In this document: piece after piece, positions 8,357 through 17,411 of the stretch
Numbering within the stretch: the first letter of the stretch is position 1
Layout: each line of letters starts with the position of its first letter
Source of the DNA: Dorea sp. 5-2
GTDB taxonomy: Bacteria; Bacillota; Clostridia; Lachnospirales; Lachnospiraceae
NCBI RefSeq assembly: GCF_000403455.2
Contig: NZ_KE159792.1
Coordinates: 167,346-231,345, forward strand
Direction: 5' to 3'
Length of the DNA: 64,000 bases
The notes under the pieces: generated by a model
Seen by the model: only the letters and a program-made list of their open reading frames with translations
Databases searched by the model: none
What the model was told of the DNA's origin: nothing
Made by a program: the position numbers and the translations under genes

Positions 8357-9440
8357 AAAAGATTTGGTAAAAGATAGTATTTTAGAAGAGATTTATTTAG
8401 AACTTAGGGAATCAGAATATCCTATTTATATTTGGGGGGCTGGTTCAATGAGTGTAGAAGTGGAAAATCGGTTAAAGGAACAACAAATTGAGGTAAAGGG
8501 TTTTTTTGTTAATGAAGATAAAAAGAAGAGTCACATTATTCAAAAAGAAGATAGGATTTATGCATTAGACAAATTGGAGGATGAACAAAGTAAAATTAAT
8601 GTAGTGATAGGTCATGGTCATTTTGAAAAAAGAAAAATATTAGAGAAGTATTCATTTATAAATAAAATTTACATTATTCCAAATCCCTATATACAATATT
8701 GTTCGAAAGGAATGGGAAAATATGTGGAATCTCATAAGCCCGACATAGAGAATATTATGGTGCATTTGGCTGATAAACAATCTTGTGATGCATTGCAGGC
8801 GTATTGCAAGGTGAATGAAACTGATGATATAAGATATCTAATGAATAAAGAATTTTGTATAGATGGTATGTTTGGATTTGAAGGATTAAAATTGACTCAT
8901 TCTGAAAGGTATTTGGATGTAGGAGCGTGGGAAGGGGATACTATTGAATTATTTTTAGAAAAAGTTTCAGAACAGTATCGTCATATTGCAGCAGTAGAAC
9001 CGGATCCAAATAGTTTTTTTGTACTTAAACAGAAGATGAAGGGGAAAGGCGATATTGAGTTTTATCCATACGGAGTAGGAAAAAAGGAAGGGATTCTTTA
9101 TTTAGACAGAGAAAGTACTCAGTCGGCATACTTTTCTGAGGAAAAAGATGAACATGGGGAAAAAATAGAGGTTAAAGTGAAGACGTTGGATTCTCTTTTT
9201 GTAAATGAAATGTTCAGCTTGATTAAAATTAGTATTCCATTTTTATTTTTAGATGTATTGCAGGGGTGCGAAGAATGTATTAAGAAAAACAAACCGCGCT
9301 TAGTTGTAAATGTTGCGGCAGATGATGGTGTAAAGGTATTTGATACAATAAACTGGATTTTTGGTTTAAAGTTAGATTACAAAATAGCACTTCGCTTTGA
9401 TTTCCCAATGCCTACAAGGTTATATTTATATGCGTATTAA
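8349..9440 (+). CDS. Rossmann module fused to FkbM-type methyltransferase domain
   Basis: The N-terminal ~110 residues form a small Rossmann-like unit (IYIWGAGSMSVEV, then a FFVNED strand end). The C-terminal ~200 residues carry methyltransferase motif I (YLDVGAWEGDT) and the acidic second strand AAVEPDPNSF of the FkbM family, which would use S-adenosylmethionine. FkbM domains methylate sugar hydroxyls and are frequent in glycan clusters. The methyl acceptor is not known. The gene overlaps the aminotransferase gene by 8 bp, implying translational coupling. The same GxG-type module recurs in many proteins of this locus. Confidence 0.75.
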   Translation: MCEKDLVKDSILEEIYLELRESEYPIYIWGAGSMSVEVENRLKEQQIEVKGFFVNEDKKKSHIIQKEDRIYALDKLEDEQSKINVVIGHGHFEKRKILEKYSFINKIYIIPNPYIQYCSKGMGKYVESHKPDIENIMVHLADKQSCDALQAYCKVNETDDIRYLMNKEFCIDGMFGFEGLKLTHSERYLDVGAWEGDTIELFLEKVSEQYRHIAAVEPDPNSFFVLKQKMKGKGDIEFYPYGVGKKEGILYLDRESTQSAYFSEEKDEHGEKIEVKVKTLDSLFVNEMFSLIKISIPFLFLDVLQGCEECIKKNKPRLVVNVAADDGVKVFDTINWIFGLKLDYKIALRFDFPMPTRLYLYAY

Positions 9441-9484
9441 CGAAGGAAGGGAATTGATAATAGTTAAAATCAAAATACAGAATT

Positions 9485-10786
9485 ATGGATAAAAAATTTA
9501 TTGGAAAAAAAATTTTAGTTTTAGGAGGAGCACATCAACATCTTAAACTTGTTGAAACTGCTAAGAAAATGGGGATTATAACTTATGTAACAGATTATCT
9601 TAAACATGAATATTCCCCGGCTAAACAGATTGCGGATTATGGGTACATGTATAATGTTACAGATATTGATGAACTTGTTACCTTGTGTGAAAAAGAGCAT
9701 ATAGATGGAATTATTGCATCTTATTTAGATATCACACAAAAGTCATATTGTATCCTATGCGAAAGATTAGGGTTGCCATGTTTTGGTAATAATGAGCAAC
9801 ATAGAATATTGACAGATAAGAGTGTGTTTAAGCAATTTTGTGAAGGGCATGGTGTTGATGTTATCACTTCATATCAAGAAAAAGATATTATAGAGTCAGG
9901 AAAAGTGGGAAAAAAAATAGAGTATCCTATTATTATCAAACCATGTGACAGCAGAGGCTCTAGAGGTCAGACAATATGTTGGTCTCATGAAGAGGCTATG
10001 AGGGCGATTGGATTTGCAAAGAAAGAAAGCCTCTCAGAAAATATTGTCATTGAAAAATATTTGGGGACTGAAAATGATTTGCAATTAGTATATATGGTCA
10101 TTGAGGGTGAGCCTATACTCGTAAGAGTCGAAGATAGATATCTGGGTGATGAATATAGTGGACTTGATAAGTTGGCAATAGCATCCATAGAACCGTCTAT
10201 CCATGAGCAATGGTATAGAGATAAAATAAACGATAAAGTAGTCTCTATGATAAAAGCTTTAGGGCTTAAGAACGCACCAGTATTTATTCAAGGACTTATG
10301 GATAGAGATACGGTACGTTTTTACGATCCTGGAATTCGTTTGCCTGGAGATGAGTATGATAGAATTTATAAATTCGTTACAGGCATTGATTTGACAGAAT
10401 TAGTTATTAAGTTTGCACTAACAGGAGATATGTCTGTAGAGATAGGAAAGAAGATTAAAAATGCAAAAATAGATAAAGCTACGGCAATGATATATTCAGC
10501 AGTACGACCGGGAAAGATTGTAAGGATTGATGGATTAGAGGAAATCAAAAAGAATCCTAATGTTATATTTATGACGCAGATATACAAAGAGGGAGATATT
10601 GTTGAAAGATACAATAATGTAAAACAGCGGTTTGGAGAATTCGATATATCATGTGACAATTTTAAACATTTGAAAGATACAATAGAATGGGTATTTAATA
10701 CGCTTCATGTATACGATGAAAATGGACAGGATATGGTATATGCAAGGTTTGATACACAAATTCTTGAAAAATATATTAGAGTATAA
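9485..10786 (+). CDS. ATP-grasp family enzyme
   Basis: The 433-residue protein has a pre-ATP-grasp Rossmann segment (KKILVLGGAHQHLKLV) and a central ATP-grasp fold. Visible parts are a DKSVFKQFCEGHGV helix, the YPIIIKPCDSRGSRG loop with the nucleotide-binding Lys, and an FIQGLMDRDTVRFYD strand with a following IRLPGDEYD. ATP-grasp ligases join a carboxylate to an amine or thiol through an acyl-phosphate. In a glycan locus this might attach an amino acid or other acyl group to an amino sugar, but no substrate can be read from the sequence. It sits between the FkbM gene and a gene of unknown function, all on the same strand. Confidence 0.82.
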   Translation: MDKKFIGKKILVLGGAHQHLKLVETAKKMGIITYVTDYLKHEYSPAKQIADYGYMYNVTDIDELVTLCEKEHIDGIIASYLDITQKSYCILCERLGLPCFGNNEQHRILTDKSVFKQFCEGHGVDVITSYQEKDIIESGKVGKKIEYPIIIKPCDSRGSRGQTICWSHEEAMRAIGFAKKESLSENIVIEKYLGTENDLQLVYMVIEGEPILVRVEDRYLGDEYSGLDKLAIASIEPSIHEQWYRDKINDKVVSMIKALGLKNAPVFIQGLMDRDTVRFYDPGIRLPGDEYDRIYKFVTGIDLTELVIKFALTGDMSVEIGKKIKNAKIDKATAMIYSAVRPGKIVRIDGLEEIKKNPNVIFMTQIYKEGDIVERYNNVKQRFGEFDISCDNFKHLKDTIEWVFNTLHVYDENGQDMVYARFDTQILEKYIRV

Positions 10787-10845
10787 TAGTGAGTAGTGTA
10801 AATAAAGGATAGCGTGTTGGGAAAATTCTTAATGGGAGAATATTA

Positions 10846-12015
10846 ATGCTGCATAAAGAAAAAAGAATCGTACATTTTATTGACGGTGTATATCATAATA
10901 ATTATTTGTGGTTTAGTGCTTTAGAGTGGAATGGATTCTATAGAATTAATATGAAATCAAATGATACGGAGTTTTTGGGAATATTTGATCATGCAGATGT
11001 TTTTGCGAGTAAGATATATTATCAAACCCTGTTATATCATAAGTACATATTTTTTATACCGTGGTTTTCGGATTATTTGGCTCGTTTAGATACAGAGACT
11101 ATGAAAATGAAGTATTGGAAATTGCCTCAAAATATATTAGAATTAGAAGCAAAATTCAGAGCAGCTTATTTACAAGGGACAGAAATTATTATGTTTCCAA
11201 TGTTTGGAAACATTGTAAGTGTATTTGATATTGAAAAAGAGGAATATGTTAATAAAAAGATTGAAATATGCAGGGATCAGAAATTTGGGAAAACCAATGG
11301 AGATTTTATGCAAGGATGTCGGATTAAAAGCAAAGTATATTTACCAAGTATGTTTAGAAATTGTATCTTAGAGTATGACTTGAGGATTCATACTTACAGA
11401 TGGATTAAGCTTTTGGAAAATAGAGAAACAGTTGTTGGAATTACAAAGTATAGTGAAACAGAATTATTATTTTTATCATGGAAAGGTGATATTTGGAAAT
11501 ATGATTTGTACGGTGATGACAAGAAACTAATTTATACATATACAGGCGAAAAGGATTGCCCGTATGCATATATAATCTTACATGAAGATAGCTTGTATCT
11601 GATTCCTGCTTTTGAAGAAAATGTTGTAATGTTAAAGAAAGATAAAATTAACTTGGTTGTATATCCAGATGATTGGAAGTTACAAACAGTAGATCCTTCA
11701 ATGGGATGGTTTTTTAGTGGGTATCATAAGTCGGAAGAAGAATTTTTATTATATCCATGTAAAGGAAATATGCTTTTAAAAATGAAGACGAAGCAAAGTG
11801 ATTTGGAAGGTGTAATTTGCAATGACGATATTCAAAGAGAAATAGTACTATTAGAGAAGGAGAATTTTGAACGCGTACATAGAGACAGATATGAAGAAAG
11901 CAAAATAAGTATAAAAATGTTGACTAAACTTTTGAAAAACTTAAACATAGAAAACAAAGATAGATTAAATGAGGGGATCGGGATGAAGATATGGAAAAAA
12001 GGTCAGGAGCAATAA
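10846..12015 (+). CDS. Unrecognised protein, possible beta-propeller
   Basis: I do not recognise this 389-residue protein. It has no signal peptide or membrane segment and consists largely of repeated short beta-strand-like stretches with aromatic residues (for example FSALEWNGFYRIN, FIPWFSDYLARLDTETM, LYLIPAFEENVVML), spaced about 45-50 residues apart. This pattern fits a beta-propeller or similar repeat fold. GGGAG precedes the ATG. The last 25 bases overlap the next gene, so it is translated with the cluster. It may be a cytoplasmic scaffold or sensor for glycan assembly, which is only a guess. Confidence 0.5.
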   Translation: MLHKEKRIVHFIDGVYHNNYLWFSALEWNGFYRINMKSNDTEFLGIFDHADVFASKIYYQTLLYHKYIFFIPWFSDYLARLDTETMKMKYWKLPQNILELEAKFRAAYLQGTEIIMFPMFGNIVSVFDIEKEEYVNKKIEICRDQKFGKTNGDFMQGCRIKSKVYLPSMFRNCILEYDLRIHTYRWIKLLENRETVVGITKYSETELLFLSWKGDIWKYDLYGDDKKLIYTYTGEKDCPYAYIILHEDSLYLIPAFEENVVMLKKDKINLVVYPDDWKLQTVDPSMGWFFSGYHKSEEEFLLYPCKGNMLLKMKTKQSDLEGVICNDDIQREIVLLEKENFERVHRDRYEESKISIKMLTKLLKNLNIENKDRLNEGIGMKIWKKGQEQ

Positions 12016-13103
12016 AAGTATTTTTGTTTGGGACTGGAAATATGGCAGACAATATATTAAGACAAGTAAATAATTTCTCGAAAAATATAGAAATTTTAGG
12101 ATTTATAGATAATGATTCTAAGAAATGGGGAGAATTCTGGGGAAGGAGCGTGTATCCGCCTAGTATTTTGTTAGAAAATAGTTATGACATATTGATAATA
12201 ATGTCAGATGTACATTTTGACACTATTAAAGACAATTTGGTATATTGGTACGATATAGATAAAAATAAGATAAAAAATCAAAGATATTTATTGAAAATGT
12301 TACTAATGGATAAATACAAAAATACAGAAGATTCAGATATAAAACAAATATTGAAATATTTGGAAACGAACGAAATAAGTGTTTATAACCAATATGTGGA
12401 GGAAGAGAAAGAAATACATACGGTATATTGGGATCGTGTTGATAATTTGCCATATATTTGGTTTGAAGATAAAAAGATGTATTTCCCTTATGATTATAAG
12501 TTTCAAGAATATGAAGGGAAAAAGGTGGTAAAAGATATAAATTGTGAACAGCAGCTTTCTTCACCGCATTTATATATAAAAGATGATATAAAAATAGAGA
12601 GGGGAGATGTAATTGTTGATGCTGGCGTTCAAGAAGGTAATTTTTCTTTACGATATATTGAAAAGGTATCGAAAGCGTATTTGTTTGAGTGTAGTGAACG
12701 CTGGATAAGACCATTGCAAAAAACGTTTGAAAAGTTTAAAGATAAGGTTATATTATGTGACAGGTTTTTGGGACGAATTAATGGTGGAAAAAATGTGAAT
12801 TTGGATTCTATTGTAATGGGAAGATTAGATTTTCTGAAAATGGATGTTGAAGGTGCAGAGGTAGAAGCGCTTTTAGGAGCAAAAAATGTACTTTTAAATA
12901 ATGATGTAAAATGTTCTATATGTAGTTATCATAAAAGTGGAGATGAGGAGGCAATTAAAGATATTTTAAGTGTTTATGGATATAGGACGGAGACGTCTTC
13001 TGGATATATGTTTTTTTATCTTGATGAAAACATTTATTCAAATCTAGATTTCAGAAGAGGAATTGTATATGCAAAAAAATGGGTAACAGAATGGGTGAAA
13101 TAA
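11991..13103 (+). CDS. Rossmann module fused to FkbM-type methyltransferase domain (second copy)
   Basis: The 370-residue protein begins with a Rossmann module (VFLFGTGNMADNI, then GFIDND). It ends with an FkbM-like methyltransferase whose motif I is degenerate (VIVDAGVQEGNFSLRYIE) but followed by a recognisable LDFLKMDVEGAEVEALLGA, the FkbM C-terminal hallmark. It matches the architecture of the protein at 8349-9440 but is only distantly related. It overlaps the preceding gene by 25 bp. Two FkbM domains in one cluster suggest two methylation positions, or one methylation and one lost activity. Confidence 0.72.
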   Translation: MEKRSGAIKVFLFGTGNMADNILRQVNNFSKNIEILGFIDNDSKKWGEFWGRSVYPPSILLENSYDILIIMSDVHFDTIKDNLVYWYDIDKNKIKNQRYLLKMLLMDKYKNTEDSDIKQILKYLETNEISVYNQYVEEEKEIHTVYWDRVDNLPYIWFEDKKMYFPYDYKFQEYEGKKVVKDINCEQQLSSPHLYIKDDIKIERGDVIVDAGVQEGNFSLRYIEKVSKAYLFECSERWIRPLQKTFEKFKDKVILCDRFLGRINGGKNVNLDSIVMGRLDFLKMDVEGAEVEALLGAKNVLLNNDVKCSICSYHKSGDEEAIKDILSVYGYRTETSSGYMFFYLDENIYSNLDFRRGIVYAKKWVTEWVK

Positions 13104-13115
13104 AATGATAATCGT

Positions 13116-13124
13116 AAAAAAAAA
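13116..13124 (+). repeat. A9 homopolymer in the leader of the fucosyltransferase-like gene
   Basis: Nine adenines follow the ATG at 13105, which has a weak GGGTGA upstream. With nine, that frame stops at once (TAA at 13126-13128). With ten it would join the frame of the ATG at 13131. It lies 17 bases upstream of the G10 tract. Confidence 0.6.
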
Positions 13125-13141
13125 CTAAAAATGAAAAAATT

Positions 13142-13151
13142 GGGGGGGGGG
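13142..13151 (+). repeat. G10 homopolymer tract, probable phase-variation switch
   Basis: Ten guanines follow ATG AAA AAA TT at 13131-13141. With ten, the ATG frame reads a short peptide and ends at a TAG near 13236. Changing the tract to eight or eleven would fuse the ATG to the open frame that continues through the G tract into the gene at 13238-14545. Such tracts slip during replication and are classic phase-variation switches. Confidence 0.65.
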
Positions 13152-13237
13152 TACTTAGGCATAATATTGACATATTTGATGAAGCCAGAAATATATTTTT
13201 TAAAGAAGCAGATAAGCGGGGGGAAATTATTCCAGTA

Positions 13238-14545
13238 GTGAATGAAAAAGGAAATATAATTTATTTTCTGAAATGGGAAATGAATCAGGTTGAATCGCAT
13301 TGTCATGTGAAAGAGTTTTGGAATTATGATATTAATAATCCGTTAATAGATTACGAATTGTTAAGTCGATGCGAAGTTTATGTGTTTTTTACACTTGAAG
13401 AGTATACTTATCAGATTGCACGTATTATACAGAAAAAATATCCCTCAAAGCAATTGTTTTTTCTAGACGAAAATGCAAAAATGTTTTTTCAAGAGACATC
13501 ACATTTGCATATAATTGATTCTTTGGCAGATTTATACAATAATTATAAAAATTGTATTTCAAATACGATTATGACAATTGATTCAAAAAAAGAATTTTTG
13601 CATAATAAAATGCGTTTTATTATTAAAAGATATCGTTCTCTGAGTGTTATGACAAGTCTATTCTGGAGATGTGATGTAGTATCTTTTGGAGATAAAAATC
13701 CAGAAAAAACATTTTATGTAATTAAGGATAGTTTGGGTATTAGTGGACTTGGTGATATGATAATGCGTGCTTTGATGAAAGTAGCAATGGTAAAAGAAAA
13801 ACCAGGAAACATCATTCCGGTTATCGACTTTAGTGTGAGAGGTGATATGAATCAATTCACAGGAGGAAATGGAGAAAATGCATGGACGATGTATTTTGAA
13901 CAAGTTTGTGATGAATCTATTGAAGAGGTGTATAAAAGCAAAAATGTAATAATTTCATCACATAAAGGGTGGGACTGGTATAATCCATATACATATGAAA
14001 AGCAATGCTTTATGGATTGGAAGATGATGTTTTATAAGTACTTAATAATAAAAAATGATGTGAAAACTTATATAGAAAAGCTTTATGAGAAAACAATATG
14101 GAATAAAGAAAAAAGAATCTTAGGGGTTGTGGGAAGAGGGACAGATTGGAATTCATCACGGGGTGGTGTACCAAAACCAATGGAACCAAAGACATTTTTA
14201 AAAGAGGTTAAAAGAGTTTTTGGAGAATGGGGATGCGATAATATTTTTCTTGCTACAGAAGATCAGCAAATTTACGACATATTTATGACAAGTGATTTGG
14301 CAGATAAGATATTATGTGTTGATCAGTATAGAATAGATTATTCAGATGAAAAAAATTATGATTTGTTATTATCTGAGATAAAAATCAGGGAAAATAGAAA
14401 TGGATATCTTGAAAATTTGAATTATTTAGGCGTGATATATATTTTATCAAAATGTGATTCATTAATTTCTACATGTGATTGCGGAGCGGCTAGATGTGCT
14501 GTTGCTTTAAATCGTAAAGGATATCGTAATGTAACAATATTTTAA
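13238..14545 (+). CDS. Fucosyltransferase-like glycosyltransferase, apparently phase-OFF
   Basis: The open frame continues upstream of this GTG to the G10 tract, reading VLRHNIDIFDEARNIFF and so on, with no start codon of its own. The real start is probably the ATG at 13131, currently out of frame, and the GTG at 13238 lacks a ribosome binding site. The C-terminal half has an ILGVVGRGTDW strand followed later by NIFLATEDQQIYD and a VDQYR segment. This pattern resembles the GDP-fucose-binding half of NodZ/GT23-like and protein O-fucosyltransferase-like enzymes (basic-G-T-D and FLATD motifs). It would act in the cytoplasm on a lipid-linked or protein acceptor. Family assignment is tentative, and a sequencing error in the G tract cannot be excluded. 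Confidence 0.6.
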   Translation: MNEKGNIIYFLKWEMNQVESHCHVKEFWNYDINNPLIDYELLSRCEVYVFFTLEEYTYQIARIIQKKYPSKQLFFLDENAKMFFQETSHLHIIDSLADLYNNYKNCISNTIMTIDSKKEFLHNKMRFIIKRYRSLSVMTSLFWRCDVVSFGDKNPEKTFYVIKDSLGISGLGDMIMRALMKVAMVKEKPGNIIPVIDFSVRGDMNQFTGGNGENAWTMYFEQVCDESIEEVYKSKNVIISSHKGWDWYNPYTYEKQCFMDWKMMFYKYLIIKNDVKTYIEKLYEKTIWNKEKRILGVVGRGTDWNSSRGGVPKPMEPKTFLKEVKRVFGEWGCDNIFLATEDQQIYDIFMTSDLADKILCVDQYRIDYSDEKNYDLLLSEIKIRENRNGYLENLNYLGVIYILSKCDSLISTCDCGAARCAVALNRKGYRNVTIF

Positions 14546-14571
14546 TTATATTGAATGTAATGGGTGACTAA

Positions 14572-15630
14572 ATGAAAAAAATATTACATATATTTAGAGT
14601 TGAGAAATTTACTGAGGAATTCATAAATTTTATCAATAATAATTTTTATAAGGAATCACATTTTTTTTGGATTCATGGAGATAAATTTTTAGAAGGAGAA
14701 TATGGATATTTAAAATATTCTAATGTGGAGTATTTCCCCCAAATAGATATAAAGTTAAGAAAGGAATTTACAAAAGTACAGTTAGATAAATTTGATTTAA
14801 TTATATATCACTGGGTAATAGACAACTCTGTGATGGAATTTTTTTTTGATAATAAAAAGTATTTAAAAAAATTAGTATTGTATTTTTGGGGAGGAGATAA
14901 GAAATTAACTGGAAAATGGATGGATAATATAAAAAAGAGATTTGTAGTAAATAATGCAGTTGGACTTGTTACGATTATTCCGGAAGAAATTAAAGATATT
15001 TTGGCGGCATACAGACCAAAAGGGAAATTGCTTTATGCTATGTATGATAATGAAAAGATGCGCAATGCTTTGGTGAATATGGAAGTTTTAAAAAGAGGTG
15101 AAAACGATACAATAAATATACAAATTGGGAATTCTGCATATCCAGAGTTTAATCATATTAATATATTGAAATTATTGAGTAAGTATAAAAAAGAAAATAT
15201 AAAAATATATGTGCCTTTATCTTACGGAATTACAGAATATGCAAAACAAGTGATTGATGTTGGAATAAAGATTTTTGGGGAGAAGTTTGTAGCTTTGCAA
15301 GAATTTATCCCTAGCCAAGAGTATTATAGTTTACTCCAAAAGATGGATGTAGTTATAATGGATGTTGAAAAGCAACATGCATTAGGAAATATTTTTGTTT
15401 TAATGGAGTCAGGATGCAAGGTATATTTTTGTAAAAATAGTATGTTACATCATTTTTTCTCAAAAGAAATGCAATGTATCGTTTATTCTACTGAGCAAAT
15501 CAGAGGAATGGTATTTAAAGAGCTTTTTGAGTTTAGTGATGCAAAAAAGCAATATAATAGAAAAAAAATACGCGAAAATTGGAATAAAAATGCATATGTA
15601 ATTAAATGGCAAGAAATATTTGACATATAA
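14572..15630 (+). CDS. WecF-like (GT56) 4-alpha-L-fucosyltransferase family protein
   Basis: The 352-residue protein has the hallmarks of TDP-N-acetylfucosamine:lipid II N-acetylfucosaminyltransferases. These are an IQIGNSAYPEFNHI segment, IKIYVPLSYG, an EYYSLLQKMDVVIMDVEKQHALGN region and a following GCKVYF strand. The N-terminal half has an LIIYHWV strand and a WGGD motif. In enterobacterial common antigen synthesis the family adds an amino-deoxyfucose to a lipid-linked disaccharide. Here it could use the product of the aminotransferase pathway. It is close in length to WecF. The codon use is strongly A+T-rich like its neighbours. Confidence 0.78.
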   Translation: MKKILHIFRVEKFTEEFINFINNNFYKESHFFWIHGDKFLEGEYGYLKYSNVEYFPQIDIKLRKEFTKVQLDKFDLIIYHWVIDNSVMEFFFDNKKYLKKLVLYFWGGDKKLTGKWMDNIKKRFVVNNAVGLVTIIPEEIKDILAAYRPKGKLLYAMYDNEKMRNALVNMEVLKRGENDTINIQIGNSAYPEFNHINILKLLSKYKKENIKIYVPLSYGITEYAKQVIDVGIKIFGEKFVALQEFIPSQEYYSLLQKMDVVIMDVEKQHALGNIFVLMESGCKVYFCKNSMLHHFFSKEMQCIVYSTEQIRGMVFKELFEFSDAKKQYNRKKIRENWNKNAYVIKWQEIFDI

Positions 15631-15655
15631 TGAAAAAATAAGAGAGAAAAAATAA

Positions 15656-16129
15656 ATGAAAAATTGGGTAGGAAAAAATATTAGTGCATATATATTAGGA
15701 TTAATATGTGGAGGATGTATAATTAATACGTTTCAAAGCAAAAAAATAATAGCATATTGTCGTGAAAAAGACAAGTATTTAGAAATGTTTCTGCTAATGA
15801 ATTCTTGGGTGTATAAGTTACGGAGAAGAAAAGTTAGTGATTACTTGAAAGAAAATAGTTTCCATTCAGTAGCTATCTATGGAATGGGTTATATTGGGGA
15901 AAATCTATATGAGGATCTATTGTGTGATAATATTGAAATTAAATATCTTATAGATCAAAATGTACGTCAAATTAAAGGTAGATTTACGCAAACGATGGAT
16001 GAAAATATAGAACCTGTAGATGTAATCATTGTTACTGCGCTTTATGATTATGACAAAATAAAATTGAAGTTACAAAGAAGAAGTAATGCTTGCATTTTAT
16101 CTTTAGCTGAAATTATTTACACAATGTAA
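15656..16129 (+). CDS. Small membrane-anchored Rossmann-module protein
   Basis: The 157-residue protein has an N-terminal hydrophobic segment (about residues 10-26) and a C-terminal Rossmann-like unit (VAIYGMGYIGENLYEDL, then IKYLID, then DVIIVTA). It is paralogous to the 161-residue protein at 21113-21598. The two share the hydrophobic start, a LLMNSWVYK/LLNHWLEIK region, IYGM and the closing ISLEEI-like end. The module is the one fused to enzymes elsewhere in the cluster, here free-standing and tethered to the membrane. Its ligand and role are unknown. Confidence 0.6.
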   Translation: MKNWVGKNISAYILGLICGGCIINTFQSKKIIAYCREKDKYLEMFLLMNSWVYKLRRRKVSDYLKENSFHSVAIYGMGYIGENLYEDLLCDNIEIKYLIDQNVRQIKGRFTQTMDENIEPVDVIIVTALYDYDKIKLKLQRRSNACILSLAEIIYTM

Positions 16130-16168
16130 ATCATTGTACTATACAGATGTTTTAAGGAGCGTTTCAAT

Positions 16169-17374
16169 ATGTTGTGTGTATATGTGTGGGGAGCAGGCTA
16201 TTATGCTCAACAAGTAATAGATGAGATAGATAAGGAAAATGTTAATATTTTAGGGATTTTCGATCAAGATGAACAAAAATGCGGAACAGATTTATTTTAT
16301 CCCATTCCAATAATTTTACCTATTGAGATCTCCAGAAAAAAATTTGATTATCTAATAATATCAGTAAAAAAATATCAATCAATTTTAAATGAATGTAAGA
16401 GGCTAAATATCCCTTCTGAAAAAATAATAATATATTGGGAAAGAAATGAAAAAAATAATATTTTTGTAGAACGTTCCAAGAGAGTAGAAGAATTGATGTG
16501 TGAGAATCGAAAATATCAATATCGATTAGATAGCGCACCATATGAATGGGGAATAAAATTTACACCTAAAATTTTAAACGGACAAAAGTTGCTGAAAAAA
16601 ATAATTTTAGATAATAGTAGTTTGTGCAGGTTTGGGGATGGAGAGTTTGAAATAATTCGACAGCGAGAAAGACCATGGTTTCAGAAGCCCAATAGTATCT
16701 TGGGAAATAGGTTGAAAGAGATATTGGTCTCTAAAACGGATAGAATCAATATAGCTATAGCACAGAATTTTGGGAATTTCGAACAGTATAAAGAAGAAGC
16801 GGCAGACATAATTAGAGAGTATATGTTTGGGGATACAAGACGTTATATACTTGAATTAATAGATAAAAATAGAATTTATTATGATACATATGTTACAAGA
16901 CCATATATTATATATAAAAATAAAAAGAATGCGGATGAAATATTTTTGTTGTTTAAAAAAATATGGGAAAAAAAATCTGTGGTAATTGTAGAAGGAGAAT
17001 ATTCAAGAATAGGTATTGGGAATGATCTAATGGAAGGTACTTCTAATATTTTTCGTATTTTGTGTCCATATAAAAATGCCTGGGATAAATATGAGGATAT
17101 TTTGGGTATAGTTTTAAAAAAGGTGTCAAAAAACTCATTAGTATGTATTTCGCTTGGACCGACTGCGACTGTCCTTGCGTATGATTTGGCGCAAAGAGGG
17201 TATCAAGCTCTTGATATTGGACAATTAGATAACGAATATGAATGGTATTTGCGTGATGTAAGAGAACGAATTTCGATTCCGGGGAAGCTAGTTGCCGAAG
17301 TTTCAGAAAAGCAGTCATTTGTAATGGTGGATGAAAGAAAATACTTAAATCAGGTTATTGCAAAGGTTGTTTAA
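16169..17374 (+). CDS. Rossmann module fused to DUF1792 (GT-D) glycosyltransferase
   Basis: AAGGAG precedes the ATG. The N-terminal ~110 residues are the locus-specific module (VYVWGAGYYAQQV, GIFDQDEQ). The C-terminal ~270 residues match the DUF1792 glycosyltransferase family of the GT-D fold: a LCRFGDGEFEII motif with the catalytic-type DGE, a VVIVEGEYSRIGIGNDL segment and an LVCISLGPTATVLAYDL nucleotide-binding stretch near the end. Streptococcal members extend O-linked glycans on serine-rich surface adhesins. A protein glycosylation role is therefore attractive given the surface protein operon upstream, but remains inference. Confidence 0.8.
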   Translation: MLCVYVWGAGYYAQQVIDEIDKENVNILGIFDQDEQKCGTDLFYPIPIILPIEISRKKFDYLIISVKKYQSILNECKRLNIPSEKIIIYWERNEKNNIFVERSKRVEELMCENRKYQYRLDSAPYEWGIKFTPKILNGQKLLKKIILDNSSLCRFGDGEFEIIRQRERPWFQKPNSILGNRLKEILVSKTDRINIAIAQNFGNFEQYKEEAADIIREYMFGDTRRYILELIDKNRIYYDTYVTRPYIIYKNKKNADEIFLLFKKIWEKKSVVIVEGEYSRIGIGNDLMEGTSNIFRILCPYKNAWDKYEDILGIVLKKVSKNSLVCISLGPTATVLAYDLAQRGYQALDIGQLDNEYEWYLRDVRERISIPGKLVAEVSEKQSFVMVDERKYLNQVIAKVV

Positions 17375-17411
17375 GTACTTTCTATTGGTATACGCATGAA
17401 GGAATTATTCA

